A stretch of DNA of 64,000 nt, taken from Deltaproteobacteria bacterium. GTDB taxonomy: Bacteria > Desulfobacterota > Binatia > UBA1149 > SPBQ01. Below the pieces are notes generated by a model. It worked only from the letters and a program-made list of their open reading frames with translations, did not search any database and was not told where the DNA came from. Made by a program: the position numbers and the translations under genes. Where the stretch lies: the NCBI GenBank assembly GCA_029262375.1, contig JAJCZM010000039.1, positions 62,001 through 126,000 on the forward strand, in the 5' to 3' direction. Each line of letters opens with the position of its first letter. The stretch's first letter is position 1. Shown in pieces: positions 16,236-25,044 of this stretch.

Positions 16236-17594
16236 TCAGGCCCCGTCTTTCAGGATCGCGATCTCGAGTAGCTTGTCTTCATAGCGGTATTGAAAGCCAC
16301 CGGCAGCGCCCGACAGTTCGATCTCCGTCTTGAAGTCGGCGGGAAACGCGGGCGACACGCCGCAGATCTTGCGCAACTCGATGTCGGAAACGCTGCCGGA
16401 CACCGTCACCGTGTCGGCCTCGACCGCTAGCCGCAGGTCGTAATCGGGCATCTCGTCGGCAAAGCCGAGTTCTTCTTTGGCGGCCGAAGGCGGAATCTCG
16501 CGCGGCAGCTCCATACGGATGTAATAGCCGTGCTCGAAATCGGCGACATTGTAGACTTCGCCATAGCGCTTCTCGCGCTCACGCTTGGACTCGAACACAC
16601 GGTCGTAGAAGCCCTCGACGGGGACCCATCCGCTGCGACGGCCACGCATGAAGCGCGCGACTATCGGATTCAGCACGATCCCCAAGGGCGCACCGTAGAA
16701 GCTTCCGCCGTAGTTCATCTGCGTGGCCGGCTTGTAGCCGAACACGCCCTCGCGCAGGCGCCATGCAGTCTCAGCGATCGCGATGAACAAACCCAGCGTA
16801 ATCGCGCCGCGATCGCCTTCGGTGAACATCGTGAATCGGCCGGTCATGATGGCGGCAACGATGAAGAGAACCGGATAGAGAATGAAGTTCTGAACAATGT
16901 TCAGAACCGTGGCGAGCTGCGAGGAAAAGAAACGGCCGTCGCCATAGGCATCCTCGATGGCCGCCTTCGTCTTGTGCGGAAGCGCTCCGAGTAATGGGCT
17001 TAGTGCGAGTAGCGCAAGACCGACGATTCGGGACGCGCCGGAAACATCACGCCGCTTAACGTGGCCAAGCACCTCATCGAACGGAGTGTCCAGTTCGAGG
17101 CTGCGCGTGAGTTCGATTTCGCCGCCCTTCGGCGATCTCGTAGGCCGGATGACGGGCTTCTCAACGCGGCCGGTTACGCCGGCTACGGGCGCCGCGACCA
17201 TTTGCATGCCGGCAGCGGCACCAGCCGCTGCTGCTCCGCCGGCATCCGCCGCGGCCACCGGCGTCGGATTGAAGCGTGAAGGCGGGCTATCTCCGAAATC
17301 GGTATCCGGATGCAGTTCCTTCGCGCGCTCCACGAGCACTTCTTCGCTCTCGGGACGATCCGGATCCGTCACGCAGCAGTCGACGGGACAAACCGCGGCG
17401 CAGGCCTCGTAGTCGAAGAAGCCGACACACTCAGTGCACTTCTCGGGAACGATGAAGAAGATCTCTTCGCTAAGCGCAGCCTGTTTGGCTCCGCCCAAAT
17501 CAAACTCCACACCGCCCTGAAATATCGCGGTGTTGGGACACTCCGGCTCGCATGCGCCGCAGTTGATGCACTCTTCGGTGATGATCGTCGCCAT
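16236..17594 (-). CDS. YfhL-like dicluster ferredoxin fused to membrane and Hsp20-like domains
   Basis: No named family covers the whole 452 residues. Residues 1-100 match YfhL-type 2[4Fe-4S] ferredoxins: Cys9, 12, 15, 19 in a CxxCxxCxxxCP motif, then CTECVG (53-58), Cys65 and Cys69-Pro, followed by the VTDPDRPESEEVL tail. A low-complexity Ala/Gly/Pro linker (110-145) leads to a region with about three hydrophobic segments (189-207, 231-251, 263-279). The last about 105 residues (347-452) are soluble and beta-rich. They resemble an alpha-crystallin/Hsp20 fold, with HGYYIRMELP and KLLEIAILK; this is a weaker, by-eye call. The protein should be an electron carrier tethered to the inner membrane. 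It precedes the two KAS III genes with 2-base spacing and may be their redox partner. Confidence 0.7.
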   Translation of the reverse strand: MATIITEECINCGACEPECPNTAIFQGGVEFDLGGAKQAALSEEIFFIVPEKCTECVGFFDYEACAAVCPVDCCVTDPDRPESEEVLVERAKELHPDTDFGDSPPSRFNPTPVAAADAGGAAAAGAAAGMQMVAAPVAGVTGRVEKPVIRPTRSPKGGEIELTRSLELDTPFDEVLGHVKRRDVSGASRIVGLALLALSPLLGALPHKTKAAIEDAYGDGRFFSSQLATVLNIVQNFILYPVLFIVAAIMTGRFTMFTEGDRGAITLGLFIAIAETAWRLREGVFGYKPATQMNYGGSFYGAPLGIVLNPIVARFMRGRRSGWVPVEGFYDRVFESKREREKRYGEVYNVADFEHGYYIRMELPREIPPSAAKEELGFADEMPDYDLRLAVEADTVTVSGSVSDIELRKICGVSPAFPADFKTEIELSGAAGGFQYRYEDKLLEIAILKDGA

Positions 17595-17784
17595 CTGTAG
17601 GAGTCCCTCTCAGTCTCTTCGCCGGGAAGCTAGAAATAGCCCGTGGCGGTCCTGGATAGCGCCGCAAAGTCAGGCGCCGCAGCAACCTTAACTAGCGATT
17701 CTGGCTGAAAAATCCAAATTGGAGCGCACGTCTCGCAGCGGTCGGGTCGGGCGCGACGGCCGAGCGCACGTCAGCCGACTCCAA

Positions 17785-20001
17785 CTAGATGACCGGCTTC
17801 TGAAGGATGACCGTGTGGTTGCCCTTCTTCAGCTCGCTGCCGTCGAGATCGAGTTCCTGCAGGACCGCATCTACTCGGGCCTTGAACTGATTGGTCACCG
17901 CCCGGGCCTCGTTGGCGTCTCGGATCACGTAGGGTGTGATCAGAACGATCAGCTCGGTGCGATCCGTGCTCGAGCTCTTCGAACGGAAAGCCTGGCCCAG
18001 CACGGGGATATCCATCAAGAACGGAACGCCCCCCTGAGACTCATTGACAACCTCTCTGATGATGCCGCCGATCACGATGGTCTCGCCCGACTGAACGATG
18101 ACGGTCGTCTCCGCCTCGCGAGTGGTGAAACTCGGCGAGACGATGCCCGAGACATCGCCGGGGGCGTCGGCACCGATGATCTCGCTGACTTCCTGCGAGA
18201 CCACCATGTTGACCAGGCCTTCCGAGTTCACTTGAGGGGTAACACTAACCACCACGCCGGTATCGCGGTACTGAATGTTCTGAAGAATATTCGACGTGCC
18301 GTTGTTCTGTTGATTGGTGTCGGACTGGCTCGTCACGATCGGAACTTCCTGCCCGACGAGAATCCGTGCCTCTTGGTTGTCGGCCGCCATGATATGCGGA
18401 CGCGAAAGAATCTTGGCGTTCTTAAGCCCGGAAATCGCCGTCAGAGACGTCCTCAGATCACCGTCGAACAGGCTCACCGTGCCGCTGATTCCCGACGAAC
18501 CGATGGAACCGTCGAAGCGATTGCTCTTGCCGTTATCGAAGAGAAGGCTCGCCGCCGCGGAGGGCGAGATCGCCGCGAGACCGGCACGCGCGAGCGCACT
18601 CGTGGGGTTCGAGTCCGTCGACCCGGTCTCTGTCGAGTCTGAGTTCGAGGCCGCACCGGCCCCGATGGAGGTGTCCAGCCCGAGAGAGAAGTCATCGTCG
18701 AGCGTAATCTCCGCAATGATCATCTCGACCAGCACCTGACGAGGAACGATGTCGAGTTCGTGCAGGACACCCTTGATCGTCTGGAAGTCGCGCGGTGTGG
18801 CCAAAATCACGAGCGCGTTCGTGATTTCATCTGCGACGATTCGGATCTCTTGCTCGAAAAGTGCGCTACCGGCGCCGTCTTCCGCGTTGCCGGCGAGCGT
18901 CAACTGCGCGCGCGTTTGGCGCTGCCCCTGCTGATTCCGATTGTTCTGTTGATTGCGGCGAGCTTGGTCGAGGCCGCCGGCAAGTCCGACACCACGCTCA
19001 GCCAATGCACTGGAGCGACCACGTCGGTCACCTTCAGCTTCATCGGCAAGTCCCGAGTACACCTCGTTGAGAACTTCAGCCAGATCGACCGCTTTCGAGT
19101 TCTCCACTGTGTAGACAAACACTCGGCGCTCGGTTCCGCCCGACCCCGGCACATCGAGAACTCCCAACCAGTACTCCACTGCAGCAAAGACGGCCGGGTC
19201 AAATCCGATCACGGCAATCGAGTTCAAACGAATGAGCGGGATCAAATGCACCGCCGAGCCGCTCTCCGCCGCCTGATAGCCCTCGAGAATCGTCTGAATC
19301 TCGGCGGCGATATCCTCAACACCAGCGTGCTCGATCTTATAGACGCGGCCGGTCATGTCGGAGAACGTATCGTTATCGAACGTGCGAACGAGCTCGCGAA
19401 GACGCTGGGCGTTCGAGGCCAGGTCCGTGATCACCACGAGGTTGTTGCGTGGATAGGCGACGACATCGCCGCCCGGTGACACGAAGGGATTCAGTAGTTC
19501 GAGAATCTTGTCCGCAGCCACATGCGTGACCTTCACGAGATCGACGACGAAGCGCTCCTCGCCGTGAGCGCTTCCGAGTCTGGCCTTCGTCTTCCCGTCC
19601 TCAGCCGGGACGATCATGTAGAGGTCGCCCTGCTTGACGGCGGCGAAACCATTGCTGCGAAGAATCTGAAGGAATACGGGAAACAGGTCGTCGATAAAGA
19701 TGGGACCGAAAGAACGAGCAGTCACTTGGCCCTGTACGCGCGGGTCAAGCCAATAGTTCACTTCTAGAGCCGCCGCGAAGGTATAGATGACCTCGCGAAT
19801 GTCGGCACTCTCGAAGTTCAACAAGATCGCATCCTGGTCTTGCTCAAGCGCGCCCGCGGCCGCGGCGTCGTCCTGCGCGAACGCAGATCCGGCGGACAGC
19901 GAGACCAGTGCGGCGAAAACGAGAGCGGTAGCCACAGCGGGCAAACCGCCGAAGCAGCCGAGAACCTTCTTTAGAGCGCGTAGGTGTCGCAACGGTTTCA
20001 C
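17785..20001 (-). CDS. gspD: Type II secretion system secretin GspD
   Basis: GspD is the outer-membrane pore of the T2SS. In 738 residues there is a signal peptide (about 1-42, cleavage after AFA) and an N0 domain with ILLNFESADIREVI. N1-N3 KH-like domains follow, the last interrupted by a long Gln/Asn/Arg-rich stretch (near 330-370). The secretin core contains VLVEMIIAEITL and the late VPFLMDIPVLGQAF motif. C-terminal residues VIRDANEA are followed by a short tail that could be an S-domain, though no pilotin gene was recognised. The GTG start at 20001 is in a GTGA overlap with gspC. It is the last gene of the secretion operon. No clear terminator follows: the only candidate is a short A/T-centred palindrome at 17713-17723. 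Confidence 0.95.
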   Translation of the reverse strand: MKPLRHLRALKKVLGCFGGLPAVATALVFAALVSLSAGSAFAQDDAAAAGALEQDQDAILLNFESADIREVIYTFAAALEVNYWLDPRVQGQVTARSFGPIFIDDLFPVFLQILRSNGFAAVKQGDLYMIVPAEDGKTKARLGSAHGEERFVVDLVKVTHVAADKILELLNPFVSPGGDVVAYPRNNLVVITDLASNAQRLRELVRTFDNDTFSDMTGRVYKIEHAGVEDIAAEIQTILEGYQAAESGSAVHLIPLIRLNSIAVIGFDPAVFAAVEYWLGVLDVPGSGGTERRVFVYTVENSKAVDLAEVLNEVYSGLADEAEGDRRGRSSALAERGVGLAGGLDQARRNQQNNRNQQGQRQTRAQLTLAGNAEDGAGSALFEQEIRIVADEITNALVILATPRDFQTIKGVLHELDIVPRQVLVEMIIAEITLDDDFSLGLDTSIGAGAASNSDSTETGSTDSNPTSALARAGLAAISPSAAASLLFDNGKSNRFDGSIGSSGISGTVSLFDGDLRTSLTAISGLKNAKILSRPHIMAADNQEARILVGQEVPIVTSQSDTNQQNNGTSNILQNIQYRDTGVVVSVTPQVNSEGLVNMVVSQEVSEIIGADAPGDVSGIVSPSFTTREAETTVIVQSGETIVIGGIIREVVNESQGGVPFLMDIPVLGQAFRSKSSSTDRTELIVLITPYVIRDANEARAVTNQFKARVDAVLQELDLDGSELKKGNHTVILQKPVI

Positions 20002-20768
20002 CTCGACGCAGCCGCTTCGCGCAATCTCTTGAGCGCTTCCAAGCGGGCCTGTGTCGCATCCTTCTGGGCCGGTGCGGGTGCGTCTTTCGCTGCACCACCG
20101 GCCTTTGTATTTGCCGCCTTCTGGCGTGCCTGCTGAGCGCGCTGCTGGGCCGCACGCTGGGCGGCCGCACGTGCTTGGGCCGCACGCTGAGCGGGGGTCT
20201 GATTCGCCGAAGCCGGCGTCGCTGCAGAACTTCGTGATGCGGCTGGGCGCGGAGTCGGTCTGACCGGCGCCTGCGCGCCCTTTTTGATATCCAGTTCCAC
20301 AGAAAATTGCTGTCCGCCGCGCCCAAGCAACGTGACGCGGGTATCGGTGATCGTACCGACCTGGTAGTCCCCGACGTTGTCTCCGATCCCCAAGGTCAAT
20401 TGCTTATTCCCCGAACTGGTATCAGTCATGATCACCATCGGACGTCCACCGGGCTGAAAAAACACGCCGTTCAGTAGCACGTTCGTCGGCGGCGGCAATG
20501 GTTCATCCGACACGTCACCCTCTACCGCATCGTCGACTTCTACATAGCCTCGTTCGGTTTCAAACAAATTGCCACCGACGATGCCATCGATAACGACCTT
20601 CCCGCCGCTGGGGCTACGCGGCGCCGGGGGCAATGGTTCAGAAATGGCCAACTGCGGTGGATCCTCGAACTCCGGCGGCGCAACCGAAAGCGCCTGTGTC
20701 AGTCTCCAGCCCAACCCTACGGCGAGCGCGGCCAACAAGGCCGATACGAGCTGCAACAGCCGCTTCAC
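19998..20768 (-). CDS. gspC: Type II secretion inner-membrane linker GspC
   Basis: GspC couples the inner-membrane platform to the secretin. The 256-residue protein has a single N-terminal membrane helix (about 4-28) and a proline-rich spacer. The homology-region domain (about 55-165) shows the family patterns LNGVFFQPGGRPMVIMTD and LLGRGGQQFSVEL. Instead of a PDZ domain, the C-terminus is an Ala/Gln/Arg coiled-coil-like stretch (about 185-235) with repeated AAQRAAQQRAQQ. Some GspC relatives also end in a coiled coil. Identity rests on the HR-like domain and position, with gspM before it and gspD after it in 4-base overlaps. The start is GTG at 20768. Confidence 0.85.
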   Translation of the reverse strand: MKRLLQLVSALLAALAVGLGWRLTQALSVAPPEFEDPPQLAISEPLPPAPRSPSGGKVVIDGIVGGNLFETERGYVEVDDAVEGDVSDEPLPPPTNVLLNGVFFQPGGRPMVIMTDTSSGNKQLTLGIGDNVGDYQVGTITDTRVTLLGRGGQQFSVELDIKKGAQAPVRPTPRPAASRSSAATPASANQTPAQRAAQARAAAQRAAQQRAQQARQKAANTKAGGAAKDAPAPAQKDATQARLEALKRLREAAASR

Positions 20769-21382
20769 AGGCTCTCCCGCATGTACGTCTTCACTTCCAT
20801 CGTCGCCGTCAACGGCGATGTCACCGCCGGTGCGGACGATGACGATCGCGTGCTCGGGCGTCTACTGGCCCCAAGCTTACGATTGATCTCCAATAGCGTG
20901 ACCGCGAGGTCCGATGGACCCGACTCTACCGCCGACAAAAGCTTGGTAACCCCGTCCAGTGTACCACTGAGAGTCAGACGCACGCCGACTCTTCGAAAGC
21001 CCTCGTGGGCTTCCTCGCGCAGAATCTGCGAGCTCAGGACGTTGAGCCCCGCATCCGCCGACATGGAGCTCAAACGGCCTTGAAGCTCTGCGCCGACCTG
21101 CGTCGGCGTCTCACCCGCAATGAGTCTGCCTTGCGCGGCCGCATAGCGGGCCTCAAGTTGCTGACCGCGCGACTTCGCGGCATCGGCTCGAGCAACGACC
21201 TTCTGATAGTTCTTGATCTTCTGGAGTTGCACCCAGCGATCGTCCTCGCCCCCGAAAGAAATCATCGACAGGCTCGGCAACGGCGCAAACCGTACGATCG
21301 CCACGATCGCCACGACAACGGCGGCAAGAATAAGATAGCGCTCTCGCGGCGAAAACGCCGCCCAGCGTTCGCGGAGCGTCAT
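20765..21382 (-). CDS. gspM: Type II secretion platform protein GspM (PilO-like)
   Basis: GspM is a bitopic inner-membrane protein that pairs with GspL. This 205-residue protein begins with the typical WAAFSPRERYLILAAVV, one membrane helix near residues 16-34, and a coiled-coil segment (about 45-85). A ferredoxin-like fold domain follows (about 95-170), with VGVRLTLSGTLDGVTKLLSAVES. The C-terminal Ser-rich tail is likely disordered. It starts at an ATG in a 4-base overlap with gspL and ends in one with gspC. GspM sequences diverge rapidly, so assignment relies on topology plus position. Confidence 0.85.
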   Translation of the reverse strand: MTLRERWAAFSPRERYLILAAVVVAIVAIVRFAPLPSLSMISFGGEDDRWVQLQKIKNYQKVVARADAAKSRGQQLEARYAAAQGRLIAGETPTQVGAELQGRLSSMSADAGLNVLSSQILREEAHEGFRRVGVRLTLSGTLDGVTKLLSAVESGPSDLAVTLLEINRKLGASRRPSTRSSSSAPAVTSPLTATMEVKTYMRESL

Positions 21383-22761
21383 TTCTCCAGCCCCATACGC
21401 AGTGAGAATCGCTCTTGGCTTTGCAGATACTTCGTGGTCGGCGCTGTGAACTCGACGTCCTTGAAATACTGCGATCGCTCGAGAAGCGAGATGAGACCGG
21501 ACGCGTTGTCGGCGATGCCGTCAACCTCGAGACGATCCCCTTTGAAGCGAAAGGTCGTGAGATACGCGGTCTTCGGCACACTATTCGTCATGTCGCGCAG
21601 ATAGACCAAGACACTGCGGCCGCGCTGCTTCTCCAGCGTAGTGATTCGTTCGAGCGCGCTGCGATTCGACTCTTCCCGCGCATTGACGGTCGAGACGGCC
21701 GGCTTCAGTCGGTCCACCTCCCCCGCGACGGCGCTGCCGATGCTGAGGTTCTTCAATCCGATAGCGGCCGCCAGTGTGCCGGCCAGTACGACGACCAGGC
21801 CGGACAGCGCCATCTCGCGCAATCCGACGCCTTCCTCGCCGCGAACGAGATCCGGCGGCAGCAGGTTCACCTTGGTAGCGGACTCGCCGAGTTCCGCCAG
21901 CGCCGCTCCGATCGCAACCGAGTCCTGCCACCCCGGCCGCTGCCGCGACTCGAGAACGCCATCGGGGATGATTCCTCCGAGCGTGCGCAGGCCTTCCTCG
22001 TTGTCATCGGTCGCGTAGATACAATCGAGTTCTGCGGTCGCACTATCCGGAAGCGAGTTCTCGATCTCGCGCCGCATTCGCTCTTCGGGGCGCTCGCGAC
22101 CCGAGTCAAAGCGAGAAGCCGCCACCATGCGACCGTCCTGGACCAACGTCATGGAGCAGCGGTCACCCTCTTGATGGAAGATGCCGGCAGTGCGCGCGTG
22201 CTCCGGGATATCGCCCGTACAAAAATGGTAGTAGTTCGCGAGCGCGACCGGCTGCGGCATGATCGCACTCGGTGCGAAACCGGCCATCGCCAGTTCCTGT
22301 TGCACCTCGTCGATGCGCGACCTGACGCCGCCGAGGACGGTAATCCCGATACGCTCACCGACGGTTCCCATCGGGCGCGCATAGTGCGCGAGATAGAGCT
22401 GTTCTGCCGGCACCGGGATGACGCGGTCTATTTCGTATCCGACGACGGCATCGAGATTCTCCGCAGCGGCCGCTGGAAGCTGAAGTTGCCCGATGAGCAC
22501 GTCGCGTCGATCGACCGCGACCCCGACCCTGGCCCCCTCGATCTCGTACTCTTCGACGAACTCGCGGATGAAATCCACGATCATCGCCCAACGTCCTTCC
22601 GGCGGCACATGCACCGGACGCGAGGCACAGGCCATCACCGTGACGTTATTAAATCGCTTGCGAACGTGCGCGAGGCCTACGTCGGACTCTCCGAGAGAGA
22701 TCCCGATGGCATCTGCGAAGTCGGCTTTCGCAAGCCGCGATAGAAACTGTCCGGCGTCCAT
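21379..22761 (-). CDS. gspL: Type II secretion protein GspL, PilM-PilN type
   Basis: GspL links the cytoplasmic ATPase GspE to the inner-membrane platform. The 460 residues divide into an actin-like (PilM-like) cytoplasmic domain (about 1-310), a single membrane helix (about 328-348) and a periplasmic PilN-like domain (about 350-460). In the first domain, DAIGISLGESDVGLAHV and YEIDRVIPVPAEQLYLAHY are recognisable. The last is marked by YLRDMTNSVPKTAYLTTFRF. It reads like a natural fusion of PilM and PilN, the usual architecture of GspL. It lies 3 bases after gspK and overlaps gspM by 4. Its partner gspE is not in this operon but 17 kb away, at 39450-41198. Confidence 0.88.
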   Translation of the reverse strand: MDAGQFLSRLAKADFADAIGISLGESDVGLAHVRKRFNNVTVMACASRPVHVPPEGRWAMIVDFIREFVEEYEIEGARVGVAVDRRDVLIGQLQLPAAAAENLDAVVGYEIDRVIPVPAEQLYLAHYARPMGTVGERIGITVLGGVRSRIDEVQQELAMAGFAPSAIMPQPVALANYYHFCTGDIPEHARTAGIFHQEGDRCSMTLVQDGRMVAASRFDSGRERPEERMRREIENSLPDSATAELDCIYATDDNEEGLRTLGGIIPDGVLESRQRPGWQDSVAIGAALAELGESATKVNLLPPDLVRGEEGVGLREMALSGLVVVLAGTLAAAIGLKNLSIGSAVAGEVDRLKPAVSTVNAREESNRSALERITTLEKQRGRSVLVYLRDMTNSVPKTAYLTTFRFKGDRLEVDGIADNASGLISLLERSQYFKDVEFTAPTTKYLQSQERFSLRMGLEK

Positions 22762-22764
22762 CGG

Positions 22765-23913
22765 TCAAGAACCCTCATCGTCGTCGAAAACGGCATCATA
22801 CCACTGGTAGGTTTGGAAGCCATCTCCCTTGAACCGCACCGTGGCTGCGATGTGGCTGACGGTTCGCCCGGCGTCGTTCTTCACGCGCACCTCTACGCGC
22901 GCCGTCGTGAGGTTCGGCTTCCCATCCCTATCGCTACTACGAGCCCGCAAGCCGACGTTCTCGATACAGGTCTTGAGGTCCTCGATAGTCTCTCCGTCGC
23001 CCGCTCCGAGCCGGTCATCGTCGTCGTCTTCGCCTTGATCTTCCAGGATACCGCACAGCGCCTGCTCGACTTCGAAAGAAATCGCGTTTTGCGTGATATT
23101 GCCACGAGTGGACAGCACCGAGAAAATATCGACGAATCCGGGGACTTCGTCGGTGCCATAGAACATCTCGTGGGTAACATCCTTGACCAGGAGCAACTCT
23201 TCGACCGCGTCGAACGGTGCATTCTTGGCCCGGTACGGCGGATCGAGCCCCTCGTAGTAGTCCGTCTCGGCACCGTTGTTGCGGCGTAGATCGTCTTCGT
23301 CGCGCCAATCAAGAATTGCTGCAGCGAGATCTCCTGCCAACGCTTCGTCGTACTCCAGGTTCTCGAGGATGGCGAAGAGGGAGTCTTCCTTCAGATCGGA
23401 CGCGTTCAGCGGGATCAGGCCGGTCTCGTCATAGACGCGGACCTCGTACGGCTGACTATTGAAGGACGACTCGACCCAATCGCCCCGCCCTTCGATCAAC
23501 TGACGAATCGTCTGCAGCCGATCGTCCTCCTCTTCTTCGTCGGCCTTGTTCTTGTTCCTGTTCTTCTTATGATTACCGCCGTTGTTGTCGCTATCATCAT
23601 CGTCGTCATCATTGCGATCGTCGTCGCCATCGCCGAGGATGTCGTCGTCGCTGTCGATCTCGATCTCTCCGTTGTAGGTCATCAGCGCGAGGATGGCCTC
23701 GTTCATTCCGGCGATAGCCGTGTATTGACCGACTACCTTTTCTTTGAAGTTGATGACCGATTGCGCTTCCTGACGCATCGCACGCGCGAACTCCGCTGCA
23801 AGCACCGACAAGACGGCGAACGTCCACAGCACGAGGATCAACGCCACGCCTTTCTCGCGCGACCGTTGCGCTAGCGAACGACGCGTGCGAGCCGTATGGA
23901 TTTCTTCCACCAT
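22765..23913 (-). CDS. gspK: Type II secretion minor pseudopilin GspK
   Basis: GspK caps the pseudopilus tip. The 382-residue protein starts at the ATG at 23913; a longer frame would add a non-family N-terminus. The prepilin-like segment EKGVALILVLWTFAVLSVLA lacks Glu5, as in other GspK proteins. A large alpha domain is inserted into the pilin fold, shown by LNASDLKEDSLFAILE and ILDWRDEDDLRRNNGAE. Residues about 85-131 form an unusual insertion: an Asp run, then an Asn/Lys run, then a Glu run, all hydrophilic. GspK normally binds calcium, so an acidic loop could extend that, but it could also be a disordered expansion. It is followed by gspL and preceded by gspJ. Confidence 0.9.
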   Translation of the reverse strand: MVEEIHTARTRRSLAQRSREKGVALILVLWTFAVLSVLAAEFARAMRQEAQSVINFKEKVVGQYTAIAGMNEAILALMTYNGEIEIDSDDDILGDGDDDRNDDDDDDSDNNGGNHKKNRNKNKADEEEEDDRLQTIRQLIEGRGDWVESSFNSQPYEVRVYDETGLIPLNASDLKEDSLFAILENLEYDEALAGDLAAAILDWRDEDDLRRNNGAETDYYEGLDPPYRAKNAPFDAVEELLLVKDVTHEMFYGTDEVPGFVDIFSVLSTRGNITQNAISFEVEQALCGILEDQGEDDDDDRLGAGDGETIEDLKTCIENVGLRARSSDRDGKPNLTTARVEVRVKNDAGRTVSHIAATVRFKGDGFQTYQWYDAVFDDDEGS

Positions 23914-23920
23914 GGCGCGC

Positions 23921-24592
23921 TCAGCGCCTCTCCCCGCGGAAGTCCTGCTCACCGGTTACTTCATTGAATACCCCGACGAAGATCGGAATCTCATGATACC
24001 AAGCCGTCCCATCGGGCCCGTCCGGCTTCAGCGAGATCGCTACAGCCGCCGGCAGCGTCTCGTCATCCACGGCGTCCCATTTGTCCGACCAGTTCTCGGT
24101 GTCGAAATCCGAACGACGATACTCGAACTGCACCGCACGAATGTCGTACAGCAGCGCGGTCTCATAGACGAGATGGTCGAGCGACGAGTCGAACATGTCG
24201 CCCGAGAACGCTGCGAAGTACGGAAGCTCCGACATCATCAGCACGCCGTCGTCGATCCAGTAGTCGACGACGGCCAGCCCTGAAGAATTGGGCGACTGCG
24301 GCGCCGCCGTAACGAACGACATACGTTCGCTCTCACCGATAAAGTACGGTTGGGCCTCGTCTTCCTTGTCGTCAACGACGTGCAACGGCGCCGCGCTACG
24401 CAACTGGCGGACCATGAGATCGGTAGCGATGCGATACCTCCGAGCCTGTTCGGACTTACGCTCCCCAATCGACGCCGACCGAGCTCCAAGACTCACGGTG
24501 CCGTACAGAGACAGCGACAGCAGGGACATGATCGTCAGTGCAATCATCAACTCGACGAGCGTGAATCCACGCGATTGGTTCGGCGACGGCAT
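23921..24592 (-). CDS. gspJ: Type II secretion minor pseudopilin GspJ
   Basis: GspJ helps form the GspI-J-K tip complex. The protein is 223 residues, with a short leader ending in Gly before FTLVELMIALTIMSLLSLSLYG. It therefore has the prepilin peptidase site and Glu5. The globular part is beta-rich, with YWIDDGVLMMSELPYFA and VQFEYRRSDFD, as expected for a J-type pseudopilin. Its ATG at 24592 lies 5 bases after the gspI stop, and gspK starts 7 bases further on. No prepilin peptidase gene is present in the window. Confidence 0.9.
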   Translation of the reverse strand: MPSPNQSRGFTLVELMIALTIMSLLSLSLYGTVSLGARSASIGERKSEQARRYRIATDLMVRQLRSAAPLHVVDDKEDEAQPYFIGESERMSFVTAAPQSPNSSGLAVVDYWIDDGVLMMSELPYFAAFSGDMFDSSLDHLVYETALLYDIRAVQFEYRRSDFDTENWSDKWDAVDDETLPAAVAISLKPDGPDGTAWYHEIPIFVGVFNEVTGEQDFRGERR

Positions 24593-24597
24593 GTCGG

Positions 24598-25044
24598 TCA
24601 GAACTGCTCCATCAGCCGCACAGAGCTGAGTTGGAGACCACGCGCGACACCGCCTGGAGTTTCCCAGTCCACACTGACGAGGATCTCCTTTAACTCGTAG
24701 TCCTCGGACTCGTTCTCCAACTCCATCTCTTGGTCCACGGTACCGCCGAGTTGCGGCTGATACTCGTAAATCTCGATGCGCCAGCGGTACTTGCCGCTCT
24801 CCCCGGAGGATTCATCGCTCGCGTCCAGATCGGACTGCCACAGCGCAGCGTCCATGATGGAGCGAGCTACGATGACCGCCTCGGTCTGCTCCGCCGATGC
24901 CCCGACGAGGCGCGTACTTCCCGAAAAAAGTTCGAGCAGGGATACGATTCCGATCGCGGAGATCGCCGTAGCGATCATCACCTCTAGCAGTGTAAATCCG
25001 GCCGCGCCGCGTCGCCCCGCTTGCCCGGACCGCAACGGCCTCAC
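24598..25044 (-). CDS. gspI: Type II secretion minor pseudopilin GspI
   Basis: This 148-residue minor pseudopilin has a basic leader of about 15 residues ending in Gly. FTLLEVMIATAISAIGIVSLLELFSG follows as the hydrophobic helix with Glu5. The soluble domain includes MDAALWQSDLD and the I-type LKEILVSVDWETPGG. It starts at GTG 25044 in a GTGA overlap with gspH and is followed closely by gspJ. GspI nucleates the tip complex with J and K, all three being present here in canonical order. The short length and position between H and J separate it from GspG/H. Confidence 0.88.
   Translation of the reverse strand: MRPLRSGQAGRRGAAGFTLLEVMIATAISAIGIVSLLELFSGSTRLVGASAEQTEAVIVARSIMDAALWQSDLDASDESSGESGKYRWRIEIYEYQPQLGGTVDQEMELENESEDYELKEILVSVDWETPGGVARGLQLSSVRLMEQF

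Noticed and set aside
17713-17723. 11-base palindrome after gspD followed by T-run on the minus strand
   Set aside because: Only a short A/T-centred stem (TCC/GGA effective), too weak for an intrinsic terminator.
21415-22743. A 442-codon open frame on the plus strand opposite gspL
   Set aside because: gspL fits the operon and family. The antisense frame is Arg/Asp-rich without motifs or a ribosome site.
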